64,000 nt of DNA from Macrobrachium rosenbergii (GCF_040412425.1 NC_089763.1:51882587-51946586); one strand, 5' to 3'. Counted from the stretch's first letter, positions 1-15,154 are shown. Program-made: numbers and translations. Notes: generated by a model from the letters alone, not told the origin.

Positions 1-960
1 TTCTATGATTTATTCTCTTGCAGACTTTGGGAATGCGAATTTTTAAACATTTTTGTTGCTGAAATCTGTAGCATTTTAGAAAGCGTTATTCCTTTCACAC
101 GTCATAAGCACAGCGTTGCAAGTTTTGTATATTCTTCCTTTCTAAACTAGGAAGTCAACCTTAAGAGTTTCTTTTTACTGAAGTCAGGACGAGTTTAAAA
201 AGCGTTATTCAATTTCAAGCCTACGGCCTTCTCATATTACTAAGTCTATCTTTTGCTTCCGACTGAGGAATGAGAACGTAAGAATTTCTTGTTGCTGTAA
301 TCAGAAGTAGTACAGAAAGTATTTTAGGTCTACGACATGCACGACGTTGCAAATTCTTTTTTAGTTTTTATTTCTTTGAGACTTAGAAATGCGACCTCAA
401 GAATTTCCTGTTGCTGAATCAGGACTAGTTTAGAAAGTACCCATCTGTTCTAAACTTATGCCGCGAACACAATGTATCAGGTTTTTTTTTCTGTTTTAGG
501 AATGCAACTTTAAGAACCTCTTGTTTCGAGAGACGGGAGTAGGTTTTAGAAAGTATTTTTTTTTTTAGACCTACAGCGCATACAACGCTACAAGTTCATT
601 TTCTGTTTCCATGATAAAGAATGCGATCTTTTCAAGAATTTCTTTTCCCTAAAGTCAGGAGCTCTTCCAAAAATGTTTTAGGCCTACGGCAACCATTTTC
701 CTCTCTGACTTAGGAATGCGAACCTTAGGAATATTTTGTCGCTCAAGTCAAGAGCAGAACGTTGTAGATTTAATTTTGTAGTACTATTTAAGGAATGTGG
801 CCGTAAGAACTTCTTGATCTTGATTTTCTTCTTCTAACTCGGAAATACAGCCTAAGAGAGATCTTGTTATTCACTTTTATCTCAGCTGGGAACGCAGCCT
901 CAAAAGAAGTCAACTTTTTCTAATGGTCACTGGAATGCAGTCGCTCAAGATCCTTTTGTG
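1..960. repeat. Decayed tandem array, about 118-bp period
   Basis: A diverged motif recurs along this stretch: a GGAATGCGA-like core, then CAAGAATTTCTTGTTGCTGA, then TTTAGAAAGTA, then CCTACGGC and CGTTGCAAG. The core falls near 31, 149, 267, 386, 499 and 618, a spacing of 113-119 bp. After that the copies shorten (near 712, 793, 841, 889 and 931). No reading frame persists. I read it as an old satellite or large minisatellite; it probably continues left of the window. Confidence 0.6.
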
Positions 961-1859
961 TGTGTGTGTGTGTGTGTGTTTTAGCAGAGCGGAACTGAAC
1001 AAGAAAAATTTTTGTTATTCTGACATGGAAAGTAACAACAAAATCCTTATTTCCTTCATCGTTTTTTCTTTCTTAGGATTTCAATTTAGTCAACATTTTT
1101 TTTTTCTATCTTCTTTCTCCATTTCCTTCTAATTTACCAACGCAGCCAAACAGTACTGATAGAAGCACAAACATATGAGGTTTACGGAAACTTTCTCCTG
1201 ACACTTGTTATAATCGCTCTGTTACATAATCTGAAACATCTTTAAACCGTTGTTATTATAAAAAAAAATAATCAAGCCGAATCGAGATGATTCTATAGTC
1301 TTCAATAGAAGCCTCTTATTATGTTAGATTCCTTTCATATGACATAACTTGTGAACTCAGACCCAAGGAAGAATTCCACTTCTTTGCACAGGCAAGTAAG
1401 AACTCTCAAGAATTTCCCTTTTATTTCCTTCCCTTTCTCTCTCATCGAAGCTACTACCTTACAACACTTATTGTCTCATTTCCCTTCTTTCTTCTTCTTG
1501 ATAAACTCTGAAGAACCGTGAGGATTTCCATGGATATATTTTCACAGCCATCTCCTCACTGAGTAATTCACTCAAGGCAAATATTACCATGAGATTAATA
1601 TAAACATAAACATAAGGCAATATGAATATCCTAAGAATGATAAAAAATTAGTCGTTTATATCTCAGCCACTGTAATAACTCCCATTAGTTGCTTACTCTT
1701 AACCAAATTTCTTTATATTAAAATACTCAAGCCACGTAAAGAATTTATTTATTTATGTAATAATACGCTGTCAGTTTCCTACTTGGGGATGTGTCAAAAT
1801 TTGTAGCCTCTCTTCCCAGCAAAACATTTTCTTTCTTCATCACCATCTTCTTATTCTTC
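961..1859. other. AT-rich intergenic stretch, nothing recognised
   Basis: It starts with a (TG)n run at about 956-979 and continues as AT-rich, pyrimidine-tract-rich sequence. No ORF here looks coding, and I see no RNA gene or identifiable repeat. Confidence 0.4.
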
Positions 1860-2196
1860 TTATTTGTTTTTCCTGAGCTTTCTTCTCAGTTGCAGAGGTC
1901 TTTTATTCCTCACACAGTTGGACTGTGGAACAGTCTTCCTATGGAAGTCGTGCAATTGAAACTTCAGAAGTTCAAGCTAAGATGCAATGCATTACTATCC
2001 TAATTCTATTTTCCTTGCATTTAACTCTTTTTCTCTACTTATTAAATTATTTTTTCTTTTTAATGAGAGATCTCTTCTTGGTGTATTTCCCTTTACTTTC
2101 TCTTTCTTCATAATGAGCACCATATTCTTTGGAAGCTTGAATTTCAAGTCAGTTGCCCCTGAGGGCTTGCTCCATATGAATAGGGTTCATCTTCTA

Positions 2197-2239
<43 letters not shown>

Positions 2240-2240
2240 C
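1860..2240 (+). mobile_element. LINE 3' end (RT C-terminus, 3'UTR, AAT tail)
   Basis: The frame through 1860-2003 reads as the C-terminal piece of a non-LTR reverse transcriptase: a segment of the form RSFIPHTVGLWNSLP, an LQKFKLR motif, then a stop. This terminal block is typical of CR1/L2/RTE-like LINE ORF2 proteins. About 100 bp of 3'UTR follow, beginning TTCTTTGGAAGCTTGAA and ending TGAATAGGGTTCATC, then an (AAT)n tail at 2198-2238. The same 3'UTR tail recurs at 5882-5976 and, inverted, at 23631-23700. The copy is truncated at its 5' side. The clade is not certain. Confidence 0.65.
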
Positions 2241-2696
2241 TGTACAGTATAACGAAAGATGGATCTTAAAAACTGGTGTGGTAAAGCCGTAGAGTTTTCC
2301 AGTTGCCTGTGTGGTGGTTTTTTTTTTTTTTTTTTTTTCACTGTAAACTCGTAATTCGTAATCCATTCTGTAGTCAAATTGTTGCGACTGATGTACTTGT
2401 GTTTGCTCTGTGATTATTCTTTTCATCACATCTGTCCTTAAGGGTAAATGTAGAGTTTTATAGGAAGAAGTATATCAATTTCGTTGACGATAGCCATCAG
2501 CAGAATTATTTATGAGAAGAGAGAGACCTTACAAAGGAGTTAAATAAATAAGTGGACAATGTTATTTTTCTGCCGTACATACATATTTGATGTGCTTCCC
2601 GTCTTTGTGAGTAATGGATGCATGTGTACTTCTACGATGTTGGTTAGTTGCTTATCTGATATAACTTAAGCGACAACGGTCAGTAAGGAGACTCTA

Positions 2697-2830
<134 letters not shown>

Positions 2831-3109
2831 CATGTATAAGTATGCATGTATATCTTATATATCTATTTATCAATATATGTGTGTATGTGTTTGTTTGTGT
2901 TCGTATGTACGTATGTGTATGTGCATCCGCTTGCTTGTGTGTGTAAGCGAGTGTGTATGATGGTACCGGGCAGGAGGGAGGGAGGGAGGGAGGAGAAACG
3001 CGCTGGCTCGTTTCCAGAAATGAATGCGCCTTCACTGATGTAATCAATGAATTATGCGCGTTGTAGTTAGTCGGAGGGCGGCAAAGGGTATGGGGTTAAC
3101 ATCCTCATC

Positions 3110-3180
3110 CCAACAGAATTGCTGAGAACCGGAAGGTCAGCACCCTCCGGCGCCACTTCCTCTACAGGAGAAAAAAAAAT
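3110..3180. repeat. Short interspersed repeat, relative of 17350-17430
   Basis: The segment with GAGAACCGGAAGGTCAGCA followed by a CGCCAC block aligns with GAGAATCGGAAAGTCAACC followed by GAGCCACC at 17365-17400. Two diverged copies in one window suggest an interspersed family. Its ends and class are not visible. The sequence on either side (2831-3582) is GT-rich and shows no gene. Confidence 0.35.
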
Positions 3181-3582
3181 GTAGAGTTCATTATATATGT
3201 GTGAGTGTCTGTGCGTGTGTATGTGTACGCAAGCGTCTGTGTGTGTATGTGTGTTTGAGTGTCTATGCGTTTGTGTACGTGTGTGCGTGGGTATGTGAGT
3301 GAGTGTGGTAGAGTCGCGTGTGGGTTGCCATGAGATTAATGAATACGATATTCGGGCTGACAAGTTCGATCGTTAGTTAAGGTGCCTCATTTACCGCCTA
3401 AATTGCGTTGACAACATTAGCATGCAACGGCTGGCGAAGGCTCGCTGCTGCTTTCTTGACTGATGATGCTAATCTCGCTCTTCACTTCATTTACCTGTTT
3501 TCTTTTGTAAATCAGAGCTCTCATAAATTTAAAAAGGGTCGGTGTCTGTTGTCCTGTCATCATTGTTTTAGAGTGAAACTAT

Positions 3583-3602
3583 TATTATTATTATTATTAT
3601 TA

Positions 3603-3650
<48 letters not shown>
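3583..3650. repeat. (ATT)n microsatellite
   Basis: About 22 ATT units with one ATC interruption. Several LINE/SINE tails here are AAT repeats, so this may be the tail of a minus-strand insertion that has otherwise vanished, but no element body is recognisable beside it. Confidence 0.9.
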
Positions 3651-3651
<1 letters not shown>

Positions 3652-4105
3652 GAAAAAGCAAGTTATCGAATTGTATTCAGAGTTTTAAGGCGATTTCTAT
3701 TCGTGTTATGTAGCTATATTCCACACTTCTAATTACGATAACTTTGGGGTTAAATGAATAGACTGATGTCAGTTGAAGCCTATATGCATCTCACGAACAA
3801 AATCACTGGGAATTTTACTATTAATCTTCCTGTACAGATAATGACAGCTATGACGGTATCAGTAGTTATAGCAGTACTGTTGACAAAGGTGGTCTTATTT
3901 TTTGAACCATCTTAAAAGACACAAATAACGAACGTATAGAGTATTGTACAAGATCTCCGCTGGTTAGACGTTAAAAAGAAAAAAGTTATTCTTCCACCTA
4001 TTTGCATGAGGAGCTGCCGCTGACTCATCTAACTGATTTTCTTTACCGTCTTCGTTTGTTTGCTTCCTTGACTGCATTCCTTTATTTGTTCCCTTCAAAA
4101 TACCA

Positions 4106-4324
<219 letters not shown>

Positions 4325-4452
4325 GTGTTTGTGTGTGCGTATATTTGCGGGTTTGTGTAGACGCTGCATTTGTTATCATGGATATCGTTGAACTGTGCAG
4401 AACTGAATGACAGGAACTAAGTACTAAAAGACCAGAAAGCAATCGAGAATAT

Positions 4453-4516
4453 TATTATTATTAAAATAGTTTAACCAGACCACTGAGCTGACCATCAGCT
4501 CTCATAGGGCTGGCCG
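4453..4516 (-). mobile_element. 64-bp LINE tail insertion with 12-bp TSD
   Basis: Read on the minus strand this is GGCCAGCCCTATGAGAGC, GATGGTCAGCTCAGTGGTC and TGGTTAAACTATTTTAATAA. It lies between perfect direct repeats AATCGAGAATAT at 4441-4452 and 4517-4528. The sequence matches the extreme 3' end of the LINE at 58394-61530, including its TATGAGAGCTGAT variant, rather than the TAGGAGAGCTGTTAATCAGC form of the full SINEs. It therefore looks like an extremely 5'-truncated LINE copy. Confidence 0.75.
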
Positions 4517-4528
4517 AATCGAGAATAT

Positions 4529-5400
4529 AATATAATAACCTAAGGCTGGACGTGGCAATAGACACCACTCAAGAGTATAACGGGATCGTTTAATTAAAAA
4601 TTGTCTGCTAGTTAAAGGATATTTTTGTATGTAGCCAGTACTCGGTAAAAATAAAGAAAACAAAATAAGACCAAGCAGAGATGTATTTCTAATCGCAATT
4701 TCCGCGGACTACGTATAGGGCTGGGTAGCACGAAGATGAAAGCGTCAAATTAGTGCATTCATTTAAAGATACATATTCTCCATTTCTGCACTGAATAGAT
4801 TCCTCATTTGTATAATTTTATTACATGAACTGAGTTCATTGTCGTAGTACCATATTTCCATGAACTTCTGAGTTGTCAAGGATTGAAACTGTTACAAAGT
4901 AAGTAAATTAATATTCTCATTTTTACCTTTTAATGTTGAATGGAGTTCGGTAAATTAATAGTCTCATGTTTACCCTTTAAAACCGAATTTATTTTTCCCA
5001 ATGAAAGAAGATGCAAATCGCAGGTTTGTGTTCCTCCCACCTGTGGATGCAACAGTTGGCAGCAGAGCAACGAATCCACGGAACCGCCATCAACCCACCC
5101 AGACCTGGACTCGGCAAGCAGAGGAAAATATTTTGATGGCCACTCTGTCTTTTTAAGCAACCCGATAATCATTACAAATGTACTCGGTGCTAGGAGCTGT
5201 GGGTCTTGGAAAACAGTTGCACGCCAGCGAATTCCGAGAAGGTTGGAGCCAATCATTCGGCAGGATTACTCAAGAGAGGTAAATGGGAGAGAGTAGACGT
5301 GGTAGTTATGAGAATGTTTTTCCCGTGGCATTTATCGTGTGGAGTGGTTCAAATCTTGAGATCAAAAATATTTCAATTTACATTTCCCCTATCACTAGGC

Positions 5401-5404
<4 letters not shown>
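4529..5404. other. Unassigned 5' flank sequence
   Basis: Mixed-composition sequence. A frame is open on each strand across 4930-5296, but neither shows a recognisable domain and the two overlap, as chance ORFs would. A (CT)n run follows at 5405-5434. Confidence 0.35.
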
Positions 5405-5436
<32 letters not shown>

Positions 5437-5480
5437 CTCGCACTCCCACTATTAAGAAGAAGAAGATTGTTGTTGTTGTT

Positions 5481-5654
5481 GAAGAAATCTACAATGATTT
5501 CAGCATAAATATATATCAAAGATATATATAAAACGAGATCTTGAGAGAACCTCCTCGATTCTCCTTATAAGGAGAGTCGGGCAGGTTCTCGAAAGCTCAC
5601 GTTGTATTCGTATCTTTAATATATATTTACACTGACATCATCGCGGATTTCTTC
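5481..5654. mobile_element. 174-bp near-perfect palindrome (foldback/MITE-like)
   Basis: The block starts GAAGAAATC and ends GATTTCTTC. The two halves are reverse complements with scattered mismatches: GAGAACCT pairs with AGGTTCTC, AAAGATA with TATCTTT, and TAAATATATA with TATATATTTA. The centre is CTCCTTATAAGGAG near 5567/5568, so there is essentially no loop. It has no coding capacity. A foldback-type non-autonomous DNA element is the simplest reading. No target-site duplication was identified. Confidence 0.7.
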
Positions 5655-5881
5655 AGCATTTTAGTGGCTCGTGTGATTATGAGTTGTTCATAAATTATTA
5701 TTATCATTATTGTTGCTATTATTGTTCTCGTACAAACATTCATATTCAGCAACCCTATAAATAAACTTTAAGCAAGATTTCTCAGAAGAAACGGGTATCA
5801 TGTAAACCGACATAGCATTAATTTTTATTTAACTTTCGTCACCAGAACTTTTACAGTCGTACTTTCTGTTCTCTCTAATGA

Positions 5882-5976
5882 ACTCCATATTCTTTGGAAG
5901 CTTGAATTTCAATTCAGCGGCCCATGTGGGCTTGTTCCATATGAATAGGATTCATCTTTTGAATAATAATGATAAT
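5882..5976 (+). mobile_element. LINE/SINE 3' tail fragment with AAT-like end
   Basis: This is a second copy of the tail seen at 2120-2240: TTCTTTGGAAGCTTGAATTT, then GGGCTTGTTCCATATGAATA, then a short AATAATAATGATAAT run. No RT coding sequence precedes it, so it is either a strongly truncated LINE copy or the 3' part of a SINE that uses the same tail. Confidence 0.65.
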
Positions 5977-8734
<2,758 letters not shown>

Positions 8735-9679
8735 TGATTGTTACTGACATGCTGCTTTCTCTTGATTATTGTGCTTAGTCTAACTCTATTGATGATATTG
8801 TCTGAAACTAAATCTTGCTGTAGACAAGTAAGTCCTTTGAAAGTTTTTCTGCGTCATTTACAGGGAAGGAAATAAAATTATAAACATCACACAAATCAAC
8901 AAAATACCAAAGTTCAGAAAGTCCCGAGTACTTTCACCCTTCAGTGTAGCTTTAATGATGCGAAATAGAGTGCAACCACTGAATTATATATATATAAAAA
9001 AATACAACCACCTAACTAATGAAAAGGTCTAGCTAAAGCATCGCCTTAATATCATATTGATCTGTTTCGTCCAACTGCTTCGATAACCGCCTTGATAAAA
9101 TGAAAAGATCTAACCAGTGCAACATTCCATGCTTAGATTTAGCCACTTTAAAAGAATCCTCTTGAAGCAGGTATTACCTGAGATAGAGAGAAATGAGTGA
9201 AGTCAAGTAAAAAGAAAAGAAGAAAGGCGAAGACAGCCCTCTCTTGCGTCGACCGCTTACGTTTTTCCTGACTTTTTTTTTTTTTTTTACTAATGGTGTA
9301 CGTAACCAGGCTCTTGCTTATAGCATCGCCAACGTCCATCCATGTCCCGAATATGTTCGATAGAATTTGTTTCGACGTCAGTGGCTGTTGTTTGTTGCAA
9401 AATGTCAGGTTTCTATGAAAAAAGGACCAGTCAATTAAAGTGAATAGCATACACCAGTTTTATTACACAAGCGCGAAGAACTAAAACTTCATTTGCTTCT
9501 CTGGCCTGTTTAAGGAACAAGGGCCCGTGTTGAATGACCAAAACTCAAACAAAAACCTTTCGACAATTTGAAATACAATCAACCGTTTAGGAGAAAGAAA
9601 GAGTATCTGGGATAGATTTTGTATCCTTTTTCACTGAATTCAATTTTTATTGGTTTATATCGAACTTAGGAACCCATGT

Positions 9680-9698
9680 GTATGTATGTATGTATGTA

Positions 9699-9768
<70 letters not shown>

Positions 9769-9790
9769 CCTATATATATATTATATATTA

Positions 9791-9838
<48 letters not shown>
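9680..9838. repeat. (TATG)n and (TA)n microsatellite
   Basis: Starts as TATG tetranucleotides and passes into a long TA run with ATTAG and TATATTA interruptions near 9767-9800. Confidence 0.95.
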
Positions 9839-9841
<3 letters not shown>

Positions 9842-9978
9842 CTATTAATTGCCAGCTGATGAAATAGGACCCCTTCACTATTTCACAAGAGGTAATCAGT
9901 TGTATAAGCCAAGGCTAAATCTGTTTTATAGAGAGATCTCTCTCCCTCTGTTTGTTCCTCACACACAAAAGCAGCACA

Positions 9979-9981
<3 letters not shown>

Positions 9982-10019
<38 letters not shown>
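9982..10019. repeat. (TC)n microsatellite
   Basis: Pure TC run of about 19 units. A second, longer run lies at 10415-10478. Confidence 0.95.
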
Positions 10020-10021
<2 letters not shown>

Positions 10022-10411
10022 AAAATCCCTCTTTGGTGTTTGGAATGAAGGGATGGGTGAAGGGAGGGCTGCCTCGTCCTATCTACTGTTTATCTTACCT
10101 AACTTTGCCCAAGGGCTCTTCATTAACGAGCCACGAGGTGTAGCCACACCTCTGTGTCTTCGAGTACAATTCTCAAAATAGTATACACCGCGTATTTGTT
10201 GACTGGAAAAGTCGTGCTGAAAATGTTCTGCTATTATCGCCGGTGACTTGAAATTCTCCCAGTGTTATTTTCTTCGGAGACGTAAAATCGTGCGGCAGAA
10301 AGGCGTAACGGAATGTTGCTTAAAATCGTTTCGTGTGTGTACAGAAATATTTAGAAAATTCTTCTAAATTAGTATCGCTGTAACCGAGTAATGTCCGAAA
10401 ATTGCCATCCC

Positions 10412-10414
<3 letters not shown>

Positions 10415-10478
<64 letters not shown>
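10415..10478. repeat. (TC)n microsatellite
   Basis: Uninterrupted TC run of about 32 units. Confidence 0.95.
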
Positions 10479-10480
<2 letters not shown>

Positions 10481-10934
10481 AAATTGCTCTTGTGAAAGGT
10501 TTATGCTTAAGAATTCATGATGTTTTATAACTTCGTCATTCGCACCATTCGTTCTACAAATGAGCAGCGTAATTTTTCTTTTTTTATACAATGCATTTGG
10601 GTTTGTCAAGCAGAGGGCCTGAAGGGGAAACCAAAAGAAACAATGACAACAGAAAACGGGACAACGAGAAAGTGGCGGTCATTCCTACTTCCTGTGGCTT
10701 CTTCACATGTATATAATCTCAATATATGAACGAAGGAAAAAAACGAGGTAAATGATAACTTAGACTCATGTTTTCTGGGAGGAAGCTTCTCAAGAGGTAT
10801 TACTTCAGCTCGACCAAACAGTAACTGGAGCAGTGTCTGTAGAAAACACAAAATGAGACACAAGTTACTGCAGAGAGAAAGAGGGTGCGGGAACGCGGCT
10901 TATTAGTGCAGATTCACTGACCACTTGCACCGCT

Positions 10935-11003
10935 GTTGTTTTTGACTGATTGAGCTGGCTTTATGCTAGCACGGCCTCTTGCTCATGGAGCAGCCCGTAA
11001 GTA
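10935..11003 (+). mobile_element. Double-hairpin short retroposon, copy 1, 7-bp TSD
   Basis: This insertion of about 69 bp lies between direct repeats CACCGCT at 10928-10934 and 11004-11010. It begins GTTGTTTTTGACT and ends GAGCAGCCCGTAAGTA. It can form two consecutive hairpins: GCTGGC pairs with GCTAGC (one G-U wobble), and ACGGCCT with AGCCCGT (imperfect) around an inner GCTC/GAGC-type pair. It is homologous to the insertions at 43615-43681 (inverted) and 43814-43875. No Pol III box is obvious and there is no coding capacity. Confidence 0.7.
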
Positions 11004-12496
11004 CACCGCTCTCATTTAATTCAACCAAGAATTAAAAGAAAAAAATGTAAAAGAACTCCAAATATGAAACCACTATTCATAGCCAAGCAAGGGCAGAAAT
11101 GGCTTCAAGATTAATGAGACACAAACTATGGGTTAAAAAGTTGAAAGTTGAAATAATAATATATATTGTTTATTTGTTATAGAAAACATTTCTGGATATC
11201 TGTCATCTTATGTAGGACAGCTATTTCACTTTAAATTTAAGGTGATATCTACGAAAAGACAACTTGGAATAGTGAAATCCTTTATCTGGGTGCTAAGAAA
11301 CTCTTGTTGTAAACCTTCCAATCGTTTTAAAATCACTCTTCTTATCCCCATGAATGAATATTTGTTCCAGCATATTTGAAAGCAGCATATGATAATACTG
11401 GCATTCTTGTGTAATCATTTTCTTCTAAGTAGGTTTAGGAAGGTATATTTCATCGACCTTGGTTTGTTTATTCCATCTGGAAGAATTACCCACAGAACCT
11501 TGACACTACAACCTCCTACCAATGGGATTTCTCTTCCTGTTGGAAGTCTAATAATTTCTTGTTGGTTTTTGTTTTAGTCGTCGAAGGTCACATTCTTGTC
11601 TACTCCTCTCCCGGTTGGAGATAAAGTTTCCCGAGAATCCTTCTTCTCATTCTCTTTTCCACATTTGTTATATTTAGTAATTGTTCACTCCTCTTACACA
11701 CTGATGATTGATCTACTCTTAAAAATAAATCATGCCTTTGCATTTAACCTGACAACATTGCCTATAGGTGCATTTATCTTCACTGATATGGTCGGTACTT
11801 ATTTAACTGCTTCGCTCACTAATGCTGAGAACATGTTTCACTGCTGAGAACATATTTTCTCTTTTTGTCATTTTTTTTTCTTTTTAGGAATAGGAAAATC
11901 ACTAACCACTGAGAAAATCGACTACCAACCTTTCACTTCTCTTCGTTCTTGGAATTATGCAAGGTACTGCAATATGAGGATGACAAGCTTTACCACTACA
12001 AAACAATAGTTCTATTTAGATGTCAGTATGTTCTGCTCGAAAAGATTGTCTAATATTGATTTAGGTATTAAACCTAAGTTTTTTTCATGTTCTTCTCTTC
12101 ATTCTATCAAGTATTTCCTTTGTGTACATTCAGGAACAACTCGACTCTGCCTCTGTCCTTAGGCTACCTGTTCCCGGACCTCTTCTCCTGCCCAGTAGAT
12201 CCTTGAGGCATATATCAAATGTTATCCTCCAGCATGACCGAGGCGTGTGATTATGACCTCGAGTCAGTCGTTTCAACCTGTCAGTTTTAATCTATTAAAC
12301 TTTCTATTGCCTTACCATCCTTGCTGCTCCCCGAGTTGGTCTTTTACATTGCTTTGTGTAAACGCTGCCTGTGTTGTTTTGTAAGAGGGAAAGGCCAAAG
12401 CTCCGTCTAAAGTTGAAAGACTTTATCTACGTTTGTCTTTTTTTTTTTCATTTTGGCGTCTTACCGCTCTTGCATACATACATACGCATACACAGC

Positions 12497-12500
<4 letters not shown>

Positions 12501-12572
<72 letters not shown>

Positions 12573-12602
12573 TAGATAGATAGACAGATAGATAGATAGA
12601 TA
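12501..12602. repeat. (TA)n followed by (GATA)n
   Basis: TA repeat to about 12570, then GATA tetranucleotides with one GACA variant to 12602. Confidence 0.95.
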
Positions 12603-13346
12603 TATTAAGAGCAAGAGCTTGATTTCATTTCCTCCCCTGTTTTTGTATTAGCTTACTAATACGCCATAGACCCTAGCGTGCAGTTATCTGCAAATTGCCT
12701 CTCGAGAGATGGCTAACATGAGCTTGTCAGACGAGTCCGGTCATTTCCGTTCTAGCATAACCAAACGAATTCTTAGCTCTATAAACCGGGACCCCTGACT
12801 TTGTTGCTGAGAATCTGGGCACAGATATTCCGTCGGAGGAATAGTTGATGACTTTTATGGCCTTAGTTGTAAGATATGCTTTTGTCAGTAGTAAAATACA
12901 AATTCAGACATTGTTGAGCAAATTCAGAGAAGTTAAGGAGCGCATAACATTGTGTACTTAAATTTATTATTTAATTGATTGGCCAATGAAAATTTAGCTA
13001 GTTTCGAGGAAAATCTCAAATGAGCCATTAAGTTTCCGTGGTAATATCTACGACATATCAGTAAAGTTTTTCATAAGAATTTCAGGTAAAACACAAATCG
13101 CGCGAGAAAGAAATCTTGACATTTCTGTTCGACAATACAATCCCTTCCTATTTTTCATCACTTGTTTTCCCTGAGGCAATTTTGTTTATTTTTTATTTTC
13201 TGAATTCATTTTAATGTGATCGCTTCTAGTTTTTCGTTCGGGTTCAGTGAAAGGAAATGTAGCATTTAAAAATACCTCATTATTATTATCTACTGTACAG
13301 TAGCTCTTTGCCTTTAAACCTGTAGCTCAGTTGCCCTCTTTAGTTG

Positions 13347-13965
13347 GGTGCTCCCCGTAGGGGAGTAGTGCCGTCAGTGCACCTCATGCGGTGCACTGTC
13401 AGCATTACTTAAGGTTCTTTGCAGCGTGCCTTCGGCCCCTAACTGCAACCCGTTTTGTTCCTTTTACTGTACCTTCTTTCATATTTTCTTTCTTCCATCT
13501 TACTTTCCACCCTCTCCTAGCTCTTCGTTGGGGAGTCGGTAGAGTTGTAGCCTAGCACTCGCTAGGCCCGAGTTCGACTCTCCGGCCGGGTAATGAAGAG
13601 TTAGAGGAATTTATTTCTGGTGATAGAAATTAATTTCTCGCTATATGTGGTTCGGATTCCACAATAAACTGTAGGTCCCGTTGCTAAGTAACCAATTGGT
13701 TCTTAGCCACGTTAAATAAGTCTAATCCTTCGGGCCAGCCCTAGGAGAGCTGTTAATCAGCTCAGTGGTCTGGTAAAACTAAGGTATACTTAACTTTTTC
13801 CACCCTCTCCTAACAATGATGATAGAGCAACTGCGAGGTTTTCCTCCTGTTACACCTTTCAGACCTTTTACTGTCAATTTCCGCTTCAGCGCTGAATGGC
13901 CTCATAGGTCCCGGTGCTTGGCCTTTGGCCTAATTTCTATATTCAGTTCAATTCAATTCAGTCCG
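13347..13965 (+). mobile_element. SINE-like element (family B), split by a younger SINE
   Basis: The left part (13347-13519) carries GTAGTGCCGTCAGTGCACC and TTCGGCCCCTAACTGCAACC. The right part (13813-13965) carries TTTTCCTCCTGTTACACC and GCGCTGAATGGCCTCATAGG and ends in an ATTCA-type run. The same order without the interruption is at 22040-22373, which defines the element and shows that 13520-13799 is an insertion. No clear Pol III boxes were seen, so the class (SINE or other non-autonomous element) is inferred from size and the simple-repeat tail. Confidence 0.6.
13520..13799 (+). mobile_element. tRNA-derived SINE (family A), full length, 13-bp TSD
   Basis: Flanked by perfect direct repeats CCACCCTCTCCTA at 13507-13519 and 13800-13812. 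The head is tRNA-like: box A-like GTCGGTAGAGTTGTAG near 13535 and box B GAGTTCGACTCTC at 13570-13582. The body runs through TTAGAGGAATTTATTTCTGG, GTGGTTCGGATTCCAC and ACCAATTGGTTCTTAGCC to a 3' end with GGGCCAGCCCTAGGAGAGC and CAGCTCAGTGGTCTGG. Other copies are at 21741-22027, 26609-26937, 56184-56397 and 61231-61463. Confidence 0.85.
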
Positions 13966-14223
13966 ATGCTCTCCAACCCTTCTCGGGGTGACCGACATAT
14001 TGGTGTTGCTGAGGTACCTCTTCGAGAGAGAGAGAGAGAGAGAGAGAAGAATGCAATTTTAAATGAGATCACCAGGACCCATTTGCCCTCTTAGCCAGGT
14101 CAGTTTTTATTGCGTTCGTCGTACTGATCTCCTCCTATCATAGTTATTACCCTTCACCTGGGAGCCAGATTTTCTGGGGAGATAATGTTAGTCCCGGAAA
14201 TGTAGGTCGGTCGTTTTGCCATA

Positions 14224-14225
<2 letters not shown>

Positions 14226-14281
<56 letters not shown>
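14226..14281. repeat. (CT)n microsatellite
   Basis: About 28 CT units. A shorter (GA)n run lies at about 14024-14047. Confidence 0.95.
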
Positions 14282-14282
<1 letters not shown>

Positions 14283-15119
14283 AAAAAATGCAGGAAATGC
14301 CTTCACTTGTCATGGGAACCTAACATGCAAAAAAAAAATTTATGCTGGAATAAGTTTGAAAAATGGAAATCGAATGCTATTTCAGCAGTTAACGTATAAT
14401 GGAAAAATTTATATCTTGTTTTCCAGTAAACCTAGTTTATTAGGATACTTGGCCACATTCCATTTCGTCTCGTCGTTGCTGGGATGATAATCAGGGTGTT
14501 GCTTCTTTGCGTTTTTTTTTTTTTTTATGTCGTGCGCGGAAAAGTGACCACTGATGGAATTCTTGGCATCCGAAGTGCTACTTGAAAGTTAGAGCAAAAA
14601 ACTACAAACCATTATTTTAAATGGTTTTTCATTTACATGTACATGCGATGAACCTCTTTTTGTATTTTTCATTTGACTGTGATTTGCCTTTTTTCCTTTT
14701 GAGATGTTTTAGTTGTATATATATTTACATATAAACACACAATACAAATAAGCGCAGACATAAATACGTGTGATTGCCGCCTCTGCGCCATGTACTATTG
14801 TCATTGCTAACGTTGAATGCAGCCTTTATGCCTTGATAAAGCGCAATCTTTTGTTTTAAAAAATCAAAGCATTCTGTCTAGGGGCATGTTGCTATCGAGC
14901 AACTTCACTTTCAAGAGCAATTTCTTTTAAGCTACGGACTTCATCTCATCAACGCTGCCTCTGCATGAGAGCCGTCGGGGGAATATAATTTAGAGGATTC
15001 CTTAATTACATCCTCGTTGGATTTACCCGAGGTGCAGAGCTCATAGCTTGATTCTGCCGAGAGGATCCGATCCCGGTTATTTTCTTCGTCATAAATTGTC
15101 GTCCATTGCCTGTGATTAT

Positions 15120-15123
15120 CGGG

Positions 15124-15154
<31 letters not shown>

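Noticed and set aside
10935..10965. Hammerhead-ribozyme core in the double-hairpin element (copy 1 has ACTGATTGAG)
   Set aside because: The other two copies lack CTGATGA-like sequence and no copy has the required GAAA core.
13535..13582. Genuine tRNA genes (also heads at 21962, 23792, 25801 and 61250)
   Set aside because: Box A and B are present, but acceptor and anticodon stems do not close and each head continues into a SINE body.
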